NCBI RefSeq assembly: GCF_002993885.1
Contig: NZ_CM009578.1
Coordinates: forward strand, 2,998,009 to 3,062,008
Source of the DNA: Sphingopyxis lindanitolerans
Lineage (GTDB): Bacteria; Pseudomonadota; Alphaproteobacteria; Sphingomonadales; Sphingomonadaceae
Length of the DNA stretch: 64,000 nucleotides
Direction of reading: 5' to 3'
Shown here: one piece after another, positions 43,045-53,972 of the stretch
How positions within the stretch are numbered: position 1 is the first letter of the stretch
How the letters are laid out: each line of letters opens with the position of its first letter
Notes under the pieces: generated by a model
The model's database searches: none
What the model was told of the DNA's origin: nothing
Seen by the model: the letters and a program-made list of their open reading frames with translations, nothing else
Translations under genes and position numbers: made by a program

Positions 43045-44748
43045 ATGACCGTTCAGGGATGGCTCCTGATCATCGCCTTCACCGGCATCCTGCTTTTGCT
43101 CTGCAAGCCGATGGGCCTGTGGCTCTTCGCACTCTACGAAGGGCGTCCGACGCTGCTGCACCCTGTGCTCGGTCCGGTCGAGACGGGCTTCTATCGCCTC
43201 GCGGGGATCGATCCCACAGAGGAGCAGGGGTGGCGCCGCTACGCGGTGCATATGCTGATCTTCAACGCGGTGTTGTTGCTCTTCACCTATATGATCCTGC
43301 GTCTGCAAGGCGTTTTGCCGCTCAATCCGCTCGGGCACGATGGGGCGAGCGCCGATCTCGCCTTCAACACAGCGGTCAGTTTCACGACCAATACCAATTG
43401 GCAGAGCTATGGTGGCGAATCGACGCTGTCGAACCTCAGCCAGATGCTCGGCCTGACGATCCATAATTTCCTCTCGGCGGCGACCGGCATCGCGCTCGCC
43501 TTTGCGCTGTTCCGCGGCTTCGCGCGACGCGAGGCGAAGACGATCGGCAATTTCTGGGCCGATATGACGCGCGTCACCCTCTATCTGCTCCTCCCGCTCT
43601 GCCTCGTCTATGCGATCTTCCTGATCGCGAGCGGGGTTCCGCAGACCTTGGCCGGGTCGGTCGATGTGACGACGCTCGAGGGGGCGAAGCAGACGCTCGC
43701 GCTCGGCCCCGTCGCGAGCCAGGAAGCGATCAAGATGCTCGGCACCAATGGCGGCGGCTTCTTCAACGCCAATAGCGCGCATCCGTTCGAAAATCCGACC
43801 GCGCTCACCAATCTCGTCCAGATGCTGTCGATCTTCCTGATCGGTTTCGGCCTCACCTGGACCTTCGGCAAGGCCGTCGGCAATCCGCGCCAGGGCTGGG
43901 CGATCCTGGCGGCGATGGTGACGATCTTCCTTGCCGGGGTCACCATCACCTATTGGCAGGAAGCGGCGGGCAATCCGGTGCTGCACCAGCTTGGCGTCGC
44001 GGGCGGCAATATGGAGGGCAAGGAAGTCCGCTTCGGCATCGCCGCGTCCGCGCTCTTCTCGGTCGTCACCACCGCGGCGTCATGCGGCGCGGTCAACGCG
44101 ATGCACGACAGCTTCACGGCGCTTGGCGGCCTGATCCCATTGTTCAACATGCAGCTTGGCGAAGTGGTGATCGGCGGGGTCGGCGCGGGCATCTATGGTT
44201 TCCTGCTTTTCGCGATCCTCGCGATTTTCGTCGCCGGGCTGATGGTCGGGCGCACCCCCGAATATGTCGGCAAGAAGATCGAGGCGCGCGAGGTCAAGCT
44301 CGCGGTGCTCGCGATCGCGGTGCTGCCGCTGATCATCCTCGGCTTCACCGCCATCGCGTCGGTGACCGGCGCGGGGCTGGCGGGGCCGCTCAACAAGGGG
44401 CCGCACGGTTTTTCGGAGATTCTCTATGCCTTCACCAGCGCGGTCGCGAACAATGGATCGGCCTTTGCGGGCCTCTCCGCCAACACGCCTTTCTATAATG
44501 GCATGCTGGGGGTGGCGATGTGGTTCGGCCGCTTCTTCGTCATCCTTCCGATGCTGGCGATCGCGGGCGGGCTGGCGGCGAAAAAGCATACGCCCGAATC
44601 GGCGGGCAGCTTCCCGACCACCGGGCCGCTGTGGACGGGGCTGCTGATCGGCATCGTGCTGATCGTCGGCGGACTTACCTTCCTGCCCAGCCTCGCGCTT
44701 GGCCCCATCGCCGATCATCTCGCGATGACAAGCGGCCAGCTCTTTTAA
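43045..44748 (+). CDS. kdpA: Potassium-transporting ATPase subunit KdpA
   Basis: 567 residues, the potassium-selective membrane subunit, related to SKT channels with about ten helices. The filter segments are visible ([49 protein letters not shown] type, and [13 protein letters not shown]). Works with KdpB as the pump. Starts ATG 43045. Confidence 0.98.
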   Translation: MTVQGWLLIIAFTGILLLLCKPMGLWLFALYEGRPTLLHPVLGPVETGFYRLAGIDPTEEQGWRRYAVHMLIFNAVLLLFTYMILRLQGVLPLNPLGHDGASADLAFNTAVSFTTNTNWQSYGGESTLSNLSQMLGLTIHNFLSAATGIALAFALFRGFARREAKTIGNFWADMTRVTLYLLLPLCLVYAIFLIASGVPQTLAGSVDVTTLEGAKQTLALGPVASQEAIKMLGTNGGGFFNANSAHPFENPTALTNLVQMLSIFLIGFGLTWTFGKAVGNPRQGWAILAAMVTIFLAGVTITYWQEAAGNPVLHQLGVAGGNMEGKEVRFGIAASALFSVVTTAASCGAVNAMHDSFTALGGLIPLFNMQLGEVVIGGVGAGIYGFLLFAILAIFVAGLMVGRTPEYVGKKIEAREVKLAVLAIAVLPLIILGFTAIASVTGAGLAGPLNKGPHGFSEILYAFTSAVANNGSAFAGLSANTPFYNGMLGVAMWFGRFFVILPMLAIAGGLAAKKHTPESAGSFPTTGPLWTGLLIGIVLIVGGLTFLPSLALGPIADHLAMTSGQLF

Positions 44749-44759
44749 GGATTTGGCAT

Positions 44760-46796
<2,037 letters not shown>

Positions 46797-46806
46797 GGAC
46801 GGAACA

Positions 46807-47397
46807 ATGGACAAGGATCTTATCAGCGCGCTGCGCCCCGCACTCGTCATGACGACATTGTTCGCGCTGCTGCTCGGCCTCGCCTACCCGCTGGCGCTGA
46901 CCGGCATCGGACAGGCGCTTTTTCCGGTGCAGGCGAACGGCAGCCTGGTGCGCGACAAGGGCCGCGTCATCGGATCGACCGTGGTCGGCCAGGCCTTCAC
47001 CTCGGCGCGCTATTTCAACACCAGACCATCGGCGGCGGGCGACGGCTATGACGGACTCGCCTCCTCGGGCTCGAACCTGGGGCCGGCATCGCGGGCGCTG
47101 GCCGACCGCGTACAGCGCGATGTCGCCCGCCTTGCCGAGACGGCGCCAGGGTCGATCGTCCCGCCTGACCTGGTGACGACCTCCGCCTCGGGGCTCGACC
47201 CCCATATCAGCCCCGAGGCGGCTCTCTATCAGGTCGATCGCGTGGCGCGGGCCCGCTCGCTCGATCCCGCGATGGTGCGTGGGCTGGTCGAACGGAGCGT
47301 CGAGCCGCCGTTGCTGGGCTTTCTTGGCGAGCCGCGCGTCAATGTCTTCATCCTCAATCGACGACTGGATACATTTGGCGCTACACCGCCTGCGTGA
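46807..47397 (+). CDS. kdpC: Potassium-transporting ATPase subunit KdpC
   Basis: 196 residues with one N-terminal membrane helix (ALVMTTLFALLLGLAYPLALTG) and the conserved periplasmic part GSTVVGQAFTSARYFNTRPSAAGDGYDGLASSGSNLGP, NPVSL-type HISPEAALYQVDRVARAR. Stabilises the KdpAB assembly. Its stop overlaps the GTG start of kdpD. Confidence 0.96.
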   Translation: MDKDLISALRPALVMTTLFALLLGLAYPLALTGIGQALFPVQANGSLVRDKGRVIGSTVVGQAFTSARYFNTRPSAAGDGYDGLASSGSNLGPASRALADRVQRDVARLAETAPGSIVPPDLVTTSASGLDPHISPEAALYQVDRVARARSLDPAMVRGLVERSVEPPLLGFLGEPRVNVFILNRRLDTFGATPPA

Positions 47398-50066
47398 CCG
47401 AAGCGACACGCCCATCTCCCGAAGCCTTCCTGCGCCAGGCGGCGCAGGAAGGTCGCGGGCGCCTCAAGGTCTTTCTTGGCGCCGCGCCGGGGGTCGGCAA
47501 GACGTGGGAGATGCTCACCGGCGGCCGCCAGCGTCGCGAGGCCGGGGTTGATGTGGTGATCGGCGTCGTCGAAACGCACGGTCGGCGCGAGACCGAAGCG
47601 CTGGTTCACGGCCATGAGGTCATTGCGCGCCGCCTCGTCGATCATCAGGGACACAGCCTGGGCGAGATGGACATCGACGCGATCCTCGAACGCCGTCCGC
47701 GGCTCGTCCTGGTCGACGAACTCGCGCACAGCAATGCGCCGGGCAGCCGCCATCCCAAGCGCTACCAGGATGTCGAAGAACTGCTCGATGCCGGCATCGA
47801 CGTCTATTCGACCCTCAACATCCAGCATGTCGAGAGCCTGAACGACGTCGTCGCATCGTTCACGCGCGTTCGCGTGCGCGAAACCGTTCCCGACTCGATT
47901 CTTGAAAATGCCGAGATCGAGGTCGTCGATATCCCGCCGGACGAACTGATCGAGCGGTTGCGCGACGGCAAGGTCTATATTCCGCAAGAGGCATCGCGCG
48001 CGCTCGGCCATTTCTTTTCCAAGTCGAACCTGACCGCGCTGCGCGAACTCGCGCTGCGCCGCGCGGCGGATGCCGTCGATGCGCAGATGCTCGACCATGT
48101 CCGCAGCCACGCGCTCGCGGGCAGTTTCGCGGTCGGCGAACGGATCGTCGTCGCGATCAGCGAATTGCCGGTGGCGGCCGAACTGGTGCGTGCGGGCAAA
48201 AGGCTGGCCGACGCGCTGAAGGCGCCGTGGACCGCGGTCTATATCGAAACGCGGCGCAGCCGGGCGATGTCGGACGACGACCGGCGGCAACTCGCCGACA
48301 CCCTCGCGCTCGCGTCGCGGCTCGGCGCGTCGACGGCGACCGTCCCGGCGGCGAGCGTGGTCGAGGGACTGCGTGCCTTTGCCGAGGACGCGCGCGCCAC
48401 GCAGGTCGTGATCGGCAAATCGACCCGCCCCTGGTGGTTCGAGATGCGCCACGGTTCGGTCGTCGACCAGCTGGTCCGGACGATCGACGATGTCGCGGTC
48501 CATGTCCTGCCGGGTGAGGCCGACAAGCAGGTGCGCCAGCGCAATCCTCTCGTCGCCCGGCCCGGCCGCTGGGGGCGGCCGGCGCATTATATCTGGTCGC
48601 TGGCGATGGTCGTGGCGATGACGGCGCTCGGCCGCCTGTTGATCGAGGTCATCGATCTCAGCAACATCGCGCTGCTCTATCTCGTCCCGGTGATGTTCGC
48701 CGCCGCGACCTTTGGCCTGCGCGCGGGTCTGTTTGCGGCCCTCGCTTCCAGCCTCGCCTATAATTTCTTCTTCCTGCCGCCGACGGGAACGCTGACCGTC
48801 AACAACCCCGAAAATATCGTCAGCATTCTCGTGCTGCTCGGCGTCGCGGTCGTGACCAGCCAGTTCGCGGCGCGGGTGCGCGCGCAGGCCGACCTCGCCC
48901 AATCGAGCGCGCGCCAGAATGCCGCGCTCGCCAGTTTCTCGCGGCTGCTGATCGCGGCGCCCGACCAGGACGGGCTGATGCACGCGATCTGCGCCGAGGT
49001 CGGGCGGCTGCTCGACGTCCGCACCGTGCTGCTGCTGCCCTCCGCCGACGGGCCGATGCTGCGCGCCGCGGTGCCGCCCGAGGACCGCCTCGAACAGATT
49101 GAGCGTGCCGCGGCGCAATGGGCGATCGACAATGCGCAGCCCGCCGGCCGCGGCTCGGCGACGCTGACCGCGTCCGACTGGCTGTTCCATCCGCTGCGCA
49201 CGACGCGCGGCGTGCTCGGCGTCCTTGGCATGAGCCGGGACGATGCGGGCGAGCCGGTGCGCTCCGACCAGGTTCCGCTCCTGATGAGCCTGCTCGACCA
49301 GGCGTCGATCGCACTCGATCGGATGGAGTTGGAAGAAGCGTCGCTGCACGCGCGGCAGGTCGACGAGCGCGACCGGCTGCGCTCCGCCCTGCTGTCGTCG
49401 GTCAGTCACGATCTTCGCACGCCGCTGACCACCATCCTGTCGGCCGCGCAAGCGATGCAGCGCGACCCGTCCCCCGCAATGGCGGCGACGATCGAAGCCG
49501 AAGCCCACCGCCTCAACCGCTTCGTCTCGAACCTGCTCGACATGGTCCGCGTCGAAGCGGGCGCGCTGCCACTGAAGGTCGAGGCGACCGATCTGTTCGA
49601 CGCTGCCGCGAGCGCCGCGCACGACACGCGGGCCTCGCTGGCGGGGCATGAGGTAAAGGTCGATATCCCGGCCAACATCCCGCTGGTTCGCGTCGATCCC
49701 GTGCTGCTCCACCATTGCCTGATCAACCTGCTGGACAATGCCGGGCGCTATGCCGACCCCGATACACCGATCGTCATTCGCGCGCGGCGAACCGCCGATG
49801 CGATCCTGCTGTCGGTGATCGACCAGGGTCCCGGCATCGCCCCGGGAAATGAAAAGCGCGTGTTCGAAACCTTCACCCGCCTCGAGGGAAGCGACCGGGC
49901 GAAGCATGGCACCGGCCTTGGCCTCGCGATCGTCAAGGGCTTCGCCGAGGCGATGGGGCTTTCGGTCGAGGCGGCGAACGCCAGCGACCCGCACGGCGCC
50001 TGCTTCACCATCCGCCTTCCCGAATCGCTGCTCATCACACAGCTGGGCGACAAGGACATGCCATGA
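47394..50066 (+). CDS. kdpD: Sensor histidine kinase KdpD
   Basis: 890 residues. N-terminal KdpD domain with Walker A FLGAAPGVGKTWEML, LVDELAHSNAPGSRHPKRYQDVEELLDAGIDVYSTLNIQHVESLNDVV and a USP-like domain (residues 240-370); four membrane helices around 400-490 (including FGLRAGLFAALASSLAYNFFFLPP); a GAF-like region; then the kinase core with the phospho-His in SSVSHDLRTPLTTIL, N-box NLLDNAGRYA and GTGLGLAIVKGF. Senses potassium limitation and phosphorylates KdpE. GTG start 47394, coupled to kdpC. Confidence 0.97.
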   Translation: MTEATRPSPEAFLRQAAQEGRGRLKVFLGAAPGVGKTWEMLTGGRQRREAGVDVVIGVVETHGRRETEALVHGHEVIARRLVDHQGHSLGEMDIDAILERRPRLVLVDELAHSNAPGSRHPKRYQDVEELLDAGIDVYSTLNIQHVESLNDVVASFTRVRVRETVPDSILENAEIEVVDIPPDELIERLRDGKVYIPQEASRALGHFFSKSNLTALRELALRRAADAVDAQMLDHVRSHALAGSFAVGERIVVAISELPVAAELVRAGKRLADALKAPWTAVYIETRRSRAMSDDDRRQLADTLALASRLGASTATVPAASVVEGLRAFAEDARATQVVIGKSTRPWWFEMRHGSVVDQLVRTIDDVAVHVLPGEADKQVRQRNPLVARPGRWGRPAHYIWSLAMVVAMTALGRLLIEVIDLSNIALLYLVPVMFAAATFGLRAGLFAALASSLAYNFFFLPPTGTLTVNNPENIVSILVLLGVAVVTSQFAARVRAQADLAQSSARQNAALASFSRLLIAAPDQDGLMHAICAEVGRLLDVRTVLLLPSADGPMLRAAVPPEDRLEQIERAAAQWAIDNAQPAGRGSATLTASDWLFHPLRTTRGVLGVLGMSRDDAGEPVRSDQVPLLMSLLDQASIALDRMELEEASLHARQVDERDRLRSALLSSVSHDLRTPLTTILSAAQAMQRDPSPAMAATIEAEAHRLNRFVSNLLDMVRVEAGALPLKVEATDLFDAAASAAHDTRASLAGHEVKVDIPANIPLVRVDPVLLHHCLINLLDNAGRYADPDTPIVIRARRTADAILLSVIDQGPGIAPGNEKRVFETFTRLEGSDRAKHGTGLGLAIVKGFAEAMGLSVEAANASDPHGACFTIRLPESLLITQLGDKDMP

Positions 50067-50785
50067 GAGTCCGTCACAAGATTCTGATTGTCGACGACGA
50101 ACTCCATATCCGGCGGCTGATCCACGCCGCGCTGGCGCGATCGGACTATGCGATCGTCGAGGCCGAAAATGCCCGCGAGGCGATGGAGCGCCTGCACGCC
50201 GAGCGTCCCGACATCATTCTGCTCGACCTCGGGCTGCCCGACCGCGACGGCCTGGAACTCGTATCGCTTTTCAAACAGCAGTCGGACACGACATTGATCG
50301 TCGTCTCGGCGCGCGAGGCCACCGAGGAAAAGGTCGCGGCGCTCGATCTCGGCGCCGACGACTATCTGACCAAGCCTTTCGACACCGACGAACTGCTCGC
50401 CCGCGTTCGGGTCGCGCTACGCAATCGCCTGACGCGGGATGGCGGCACGCTGGCCCTGTCGGTGGGCGATGTGACGATCGACCTGGTCGCGCGAACGGTG
50501 ACGAAGGCGGGACGGGAGGTTCATCTTACCCCCAAGGAATATGCCGTGCTGGCGCAGCTTGCCCGCTTTCCCGGCCGGGTGATCACCCACAAGCAGATGA
50601 TGGCCGAGGTCTGGCCCCGCGAGCATGATCATCATGTCGAATATCTGCGCGTGCTCGTCCGCACCCTGCGCCAGAAGGTCGAGACCGACCCGCAGCAGCC
50701 GCGGATCATCTGCAACGAACTCGGCATCGGCTATCGGTTGCGGCTGGGCGCCGATCCGGCGGCAGGCGAATCCGGGCCGGGCTGA
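50063..50785 (+). CDS. kdpE: Response regulator KdpE
   Basis: 240 residues, OmpR/PhoB type. Receiver domain with acidic pocket IVDDE and the phospho-acceptor in IILLDLGLPDRDG, switch Thr/Ser in VVSAREATEEK and Lys in YLTKPFDTDELLARV; C-terminal winged helix with RTVTKAGREVHLTPKEYAVLAQL and VEYLRVLVRTLRQKVE. Activates kdp on phosphorylation. ATG overlaps the kdpD stop. Confidence 0.97.
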   Translation: MRVRHKILIVDDELHIRRLIHAALARSDYAIVEAENAREAMERLHAERPDIILLDLGLPDRDGLELVSLFKQQSDTTLIVVSAREATEEKVAALDLGADDYLTKPFDTDELLARVRVALRNRLTRDGGTLALSVGDVTIDLVARTVTKAGREVHLTPKEYAVLAQLARFPGRVITHKQMMAEVWPREHDHHVEYLRVLVRTLRQKVETDPQQPRIICNELGIGYRLRLGADPAAGESGPG

Positions 50786-50835
50786 AGCAGCGGCGCCTTC
50801 GCGCGTGTACGTCGGGCAGAATTACGACTCGATGG

Positions 50836-51375
50836 TCAGAAGCGCATCGTCACCGCAACCCCGCCACCCTTGGTGTCGCCCCACGGGAAGACCTGGATGC
50901 GGTCGTTCGCGCGGCGCGTGATCAGGAAGCCCGACGCTTCGCCGATCGCGGCGCCGACGAGGACATCGTGGACATGATGCTTCCTCGCCTCGACGCGGCT
51001 CAATCCAACGAAGGCGGCTACAAGCTGCGCCGGAACGCCAACCTTCCAGCCATAGCGATTCTGCAGCGTCGCTGCGGCGGCGAAGGACATGGACGTATGG
51101 CCCGATGGAAAACTCTTGTTGTCGCTGCCGTCGGGGCGCCGTTCGGGAAAAGCTTCCTTGAGGCCGTAGGTGGCGCCGGCGGCGACAGCGATGCTGCCGC
51201 CAGCCTGCAACACGCCGTCCCAGTCGCCCTGCACCGCGGGGACACCGAACGCCGCGACGACCAGCGCGTCGCGCGCGATCGATCCGGCATCGTTCCACCC
51301 CTTTTCGCTGGCGTGGGCGGGCGCGGCGCTGAACAGGCTTGTCGCGACGACGGCGACGATCCAAATTTTGCGCAT
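50836..51375 (-). CDS. PAP2-family phosphatase, exported
   Basis: 179 residues with a signal peptide (MRKIWIVAVVATSLFSAAPA, cleaved near HASEK). The PAP2 motifs are complete: KEAFPERRPDG (KX6RP), FPSGHTS and the third motif SRVEARKHHVHD. Acid phosphatase or lipid phosphatase in the periplasm. Convergent with kdpE, about 50 bp away. Confidence 0.86.
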   Translation of the reverse strand: MRKIWIVAVVATSLFSAAPAHASEKGWNDAGSIARDALVVAAFGVPAVQGDWDGVLQAGGSIAVAAGATYGLKEAFPERRPDGSDNKSFPSGHTSMSFAAAATLQNRYGWKVGVPAQLVAAFVGLSRVEARKHHVHDVLVGAAIGEASGFLITRRANDRIQVFPWGDTKGGGVAVTMRF

Positions 51376-51898
51376 GGCGACGTCGCCTTATTGAAGAGGG
51401 CCGATGGGTCCGAAACGACAAGCCCCATTTTCCGTGCGCCGACATATCGCACTTCCGCCACGAAGCAAAGAAGTGCGTGCTGCTGCGAGAACTCAAAACA
51501 GCCTCGCTGCCGTTTGAGCCGCCGACGGTCGGGCTGTCATTGCTCGAGGGCGTGATGGAGAATCTCGGCTTGAACTCGTCGCCGGAACCTCACTTAATAA
51601 TCCGAGCACCGAAGTGACGTCGCGCCGCGTGGACTGGCGTGCGTGGTCATGGCGCTTCCGTGACGAACCTGTCCCATAATGCTTCCTTCCATTCTAACGA
51701 AAGGATCACACCATCAGGCCATGGGATCAAACACCTAAACAATCTTCCGCGCTGCCCGATGGGCGGCTGACGCGCTCTCGGGCGCGGTGATCAATTTCCG
51801 TAAACATGTGCCCCGCCCGAAAGGTCGAGAACAGCGGCGAATCCGCCGACGCCGATATGATCCACGTCCGCCACCAGCCGTCGTGGTCGCTGCGGAGG
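51376..51898. other. Region of about 520 bp with no convincing gene
   Basis: Only short open frames without recognisable motifs or good ribosome sites occur between the PAP2 gene and the SnoaL-like gene. No tRNA, terminator or repeat was evident. The lower GC and mixed sequence suggest relic or regulatory DNA. Confidence 0.5.
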
Positions 51899-52303
51899 TC
51901 AAGGTCGTACGAAGACGTCAAATCCGTGCATCGTGTCCAGATATTCTCTGACCTCGAAAATCAATCCGTCGCGCACGATGATGAGGAAATGATATTCGTT
52001 GTTATAGAGGCGCCCGTTCGGCGCTTCGCCATAGGATTCCACCTCGGCAGCCACTCTGTCGCCCTCGGCAATCATGCTTTTGATCGTCATGCTGAGGCCA
52101 TTTGGCATCGGCAGGATGAGGTCGTCCAGCAGTGCGCGCAACTCTGTCTTGTTCTTGTAGCCGGCGACCGGGAACAGGTCGGCCTTGCCGCCTACCCACC
52201 ACCTGCCATCATCCGATAACAGGTCGACCGCCCCCTTTGTATCGCCCGCGGTAAGGCGGTCCATCAGCCTTCTTACCACGATCTTGTTGTCTTCGATCCC
52301 CAT
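51899..52303 (-). CDS. SnoaL-like / NTF2-fold protein 2
   Basis: About 134 residues: MGIEDNKIVVRRLMDRLTAG, DLLSDDGRWWVGG, then MTIKSMIAEGDRVAAEVESYGEAPNGRLYNNEYHFLIIVRDGLIFEVREYLDTMHGFDVF. Typical SnoaL-like domain with the acidic pocket in VREYLDT. Start ATG 52303 follows GGAAGGATCG; an upstream ATG gives eight more residues. Enzymatic role unknown. Same strand as the GntR gene upstream. Confidence 0.82.
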   Translation of the reverse strand: MGIEDNKIVVRRLMDRLTAGDTKGAVDLLSDDGRWWVGGKADLFPVAGYKNKTELRALLDDLILPMPNGLSMTIKSMIAEGDRVAAEVESYGEAPNGRLYNNEYHFLIIVRDGLIFEVREYLDTMHGFDVFVRP

Positions 52304-52384
52304 CGTCGATCCTTCCACTGGCCGCAATCCGGCATTCTTCGACGGCTCCCCGCGCGCCCCGCCGTCGATCGAGAGGCGCGACCG

Positions 52385-53044
52385 TCACACGGTGTTGCGC
52401 AGCACGGTCGATGCGAACTGGATATGCCTCGTAAGTTCCTCCACCAGGTCTTCGCTGGCGCCGTTGACGGCGAGATCGAACAGCAACTCATGATCCTTCA
52501 CGATCCGGGTCAGATCGGGCCGCCGTAGCGACAGGCCAACATAGGCCAGATGCATCTGGTCGGTCAGAGTTGCATAGACCTCGCGCAGCCGGTCATGATC
52601 GGCCCCCTCGATCATCGCGAGATGGAAGGCCTTGTCGCTCGCCATCGCAGCGACATAGTCGTTGCGTTTCACCGCTTTGCGCATGTCGGAAAGCGCGGCC
52701 GTCATCGCTTCGATCGTCCGCGCGCGGCGGAAGGATAATTTCGCCGCGAGCCCCTCGAGCGCCACCCGCATCGTCATGAGCTCGGAGATGTCGCGCTCGG
52801 TCAGGGTCACGACGACATAGCTGAGATTGGGCGATTTGGCGACGAGGCCTTTTTGCTCCATCATCCGCAGCGCTTCGCGCACGGGCGCGCGGCTGATCCC
52901 GAGTTCGCGAGCTATCTCGGCTTCGCGAATACGGTTTCCCGGGGCCAATGTGCCCGAAAGCAGCCGATCGCGGACGGCGCTCCAGACAATATGAACGAGA
53001 TCGCCAGCGCGCCCCTCTTTCTTGATTCCGCTTTCGTGACCCAC
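52385..53044 (-). CDS. GntR-family (FCD domain) regulator
   Basis: 219 residues. N-terminal GntR winged helix (VRDRLLSGTLAPGNRIREAEIARELGISRAPVREALRMMEQKGLVAKSPNLSYVVV) and a C-terminal FCD ligand domain of helices with the metal-binding His/Asp pattern (DKAFHLAMIEGADHDRL, HELLFDLAVNG, ELTRHIQ). Transcribed away from the HpcH-BVMO cluster. Two AAAGTGTCGA.-type palindromes stand in the gap; it is their likely binder. Confidence 0.88.
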   Translation of the reverse strand: MGHESGIKKEGRAGDLVHIVWSAVRDRLLSGTLAPGNRIREAEIARELGISRAPVREALRMMEQKGLVAKSPNLSYVVVTLTERDISELMTMRVALEGLAAKLSFRRARTIEAMTAALSDMRKAVKRNDYVAAMASDKAFHLAMIEGADHDRLREVYATLTDQMHLAYVGLSLRRPDLTRIVKDHELLFDLAVNGASEDLVEELTRHIQFASTVLRNTV

Positions 53045-53114
53045 AATCCCATCCTGCCTGCTCGGCCATCGTCGAGCCTCACCGCTATCACACAGTTCCC
53101 GATTGACACAATCA

Positions 53115-53151
53115 AAAGTGTCGATAGTTTCAATAAAAGTGTCGACACTTT
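53115..53151. promoter_or_regulatory. Tandem GntR operator (AAAGTGTCGACACTTT and a degenerate copy)
   Basis: AAAGTGTCGATAGTTT at 53115-53130 and the perfect 16-bp palindrome AAAGTGTCGACACTTT at 53136-53151 are 21 bp apart centre to centre, two turns of the helix. They overlap a TTGACA / TAGTTT promoter (53103 and 53125) reading toward the HpcH gene. Confidence 0.7.
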
Positions 53152-53183
53152 GATATCAGGGTGCGGGAAACGGGGAGAGAGGT

Positions 53184-53972
53184 ATGCCGGATCTAGGTCG
53201 CGTCAGCGATGAGCTTCGTAAAGGGGTGCCGCAAATCGGTAGCTTCATCTCGATCCCCAACACAGCAGTGATCGAGATCGCGGGCTGCTCGGGCCTGGAT
53301 TTCGTCGTGCTCGATGCCGAGCATGGACTGTTCGACCGGACCGAGATCGAAAATCTGGTGAGAGCCGCCGATGTCGCCGGCCTGTCGGCGATCGTTCGCG
53401 TTCCCGATATACGCGGCGGATGGATCGCCACCGCGCTCGACGTCGGTGCGGCGGGGGTGGTGGTTCCGCATGTCAACACCGTCGCTGACGCGCGCGCGGC
53501 GGTTGACCAGTGCCGCTATCCACCCGACGGCAAGCGCGGGGTGGGAGGGGGCCGGGCGACCCTGTTCGGCGCCCGGCTGGCAAGCTATCTAGGCACGGCA
53601 AACAGCCAGATTCTGGTCGCGGTCCAAATCGAAACGGCCGAAGGACTTGCCAACGTCGAGGCGATCGCCGCGGTCGACGGCATTGACGTCATCTTCGTGG
53701 GGCCTGCCGATCTCGCCGTATCATTGGGGGTTTTCCGGGAAGTTTTTGGGAGCGCCGTGGGCGCCGATGGCAAGACGCGGCTTGACGTCGCCATCGCGGC
53801 GATTGCCGCCGCAGCGCGAAGCCATGGTCGGCAACTGGGAACATTTGTCCCCCAAGCGAGCGAAATCGATCGCTGGACCGCCGCGGGGTTCCATTTCCTG
53901 ATCCTCGGATCGGACGTCGGGATGCTCACCCAGAGCTATGCGACCCTGCTGCGGGGAGAGGCAAGGCAATGA
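53184..53972 (+). CDS. HpcH/HpaI-type aldolase
   Basis: 262 residues of the class II pyruvate aldolase family: GSFISIPNTAVIEIAGCSGLDFVVLDAEHGLFDR with the metal Glu/His, VPHVNTVADARAAVDQCRYPPDGKRGVGGGRA, IQIETAEGLANVEAI and DVIFVGPADLAVSLG. Splits 4-hydroxy-2-oxo acids to pyruvate and an aldehyde. It is the first gene after the GntR operator, overlapping the BVMO gene by ATGA, and may release a C3 fragment late in the pathway. Confidence 0.9.
   Translation: MPDLGRVSDELRKGVPQIGSFISIPNTAVIEIAGCSGLDFVVLDAEHGLFDRTEIENLVRAADVAGLSAIVRVPDIRGGWIATALDVGAAGVVVPHVNTVADARAAVDQCRYPPDGKRGVGGGRATLFGARLASYLGTANSQILVAVQIETAEGLANVEAIAAVDGIDVIFVGPADLAVSLGVFREVFGSAVGADGKTRLDVAIAAIAAAARSHGRQLGTFVPQASEIDRWTAAGFHFLILGSDVGMLTQSYATLLRGEARQ

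Noticed and set aside
42723..43466. A 247-residue plus-strand frame over the kdpF region
   Set aside because: It is out of frame with kdpF and kdpA, is Arg/Pro/Ala-rich, and has no ribosome site.
47229..49994. A 921-residue minus-strand open frame opposite kdpD, and similar frames opposite kdpB and sulfatase 2
   Set aside because: Same reason: the plus-strand frames have clear KdpD, KdpB and sulfatase motifs.
51339..51921. Small frames at 51339-51617 (+) and 51727-51921 (-)
   Set aside because: No motif, no good ribosome site, and one overlaps the SnoaL-like gene; too weak to call.
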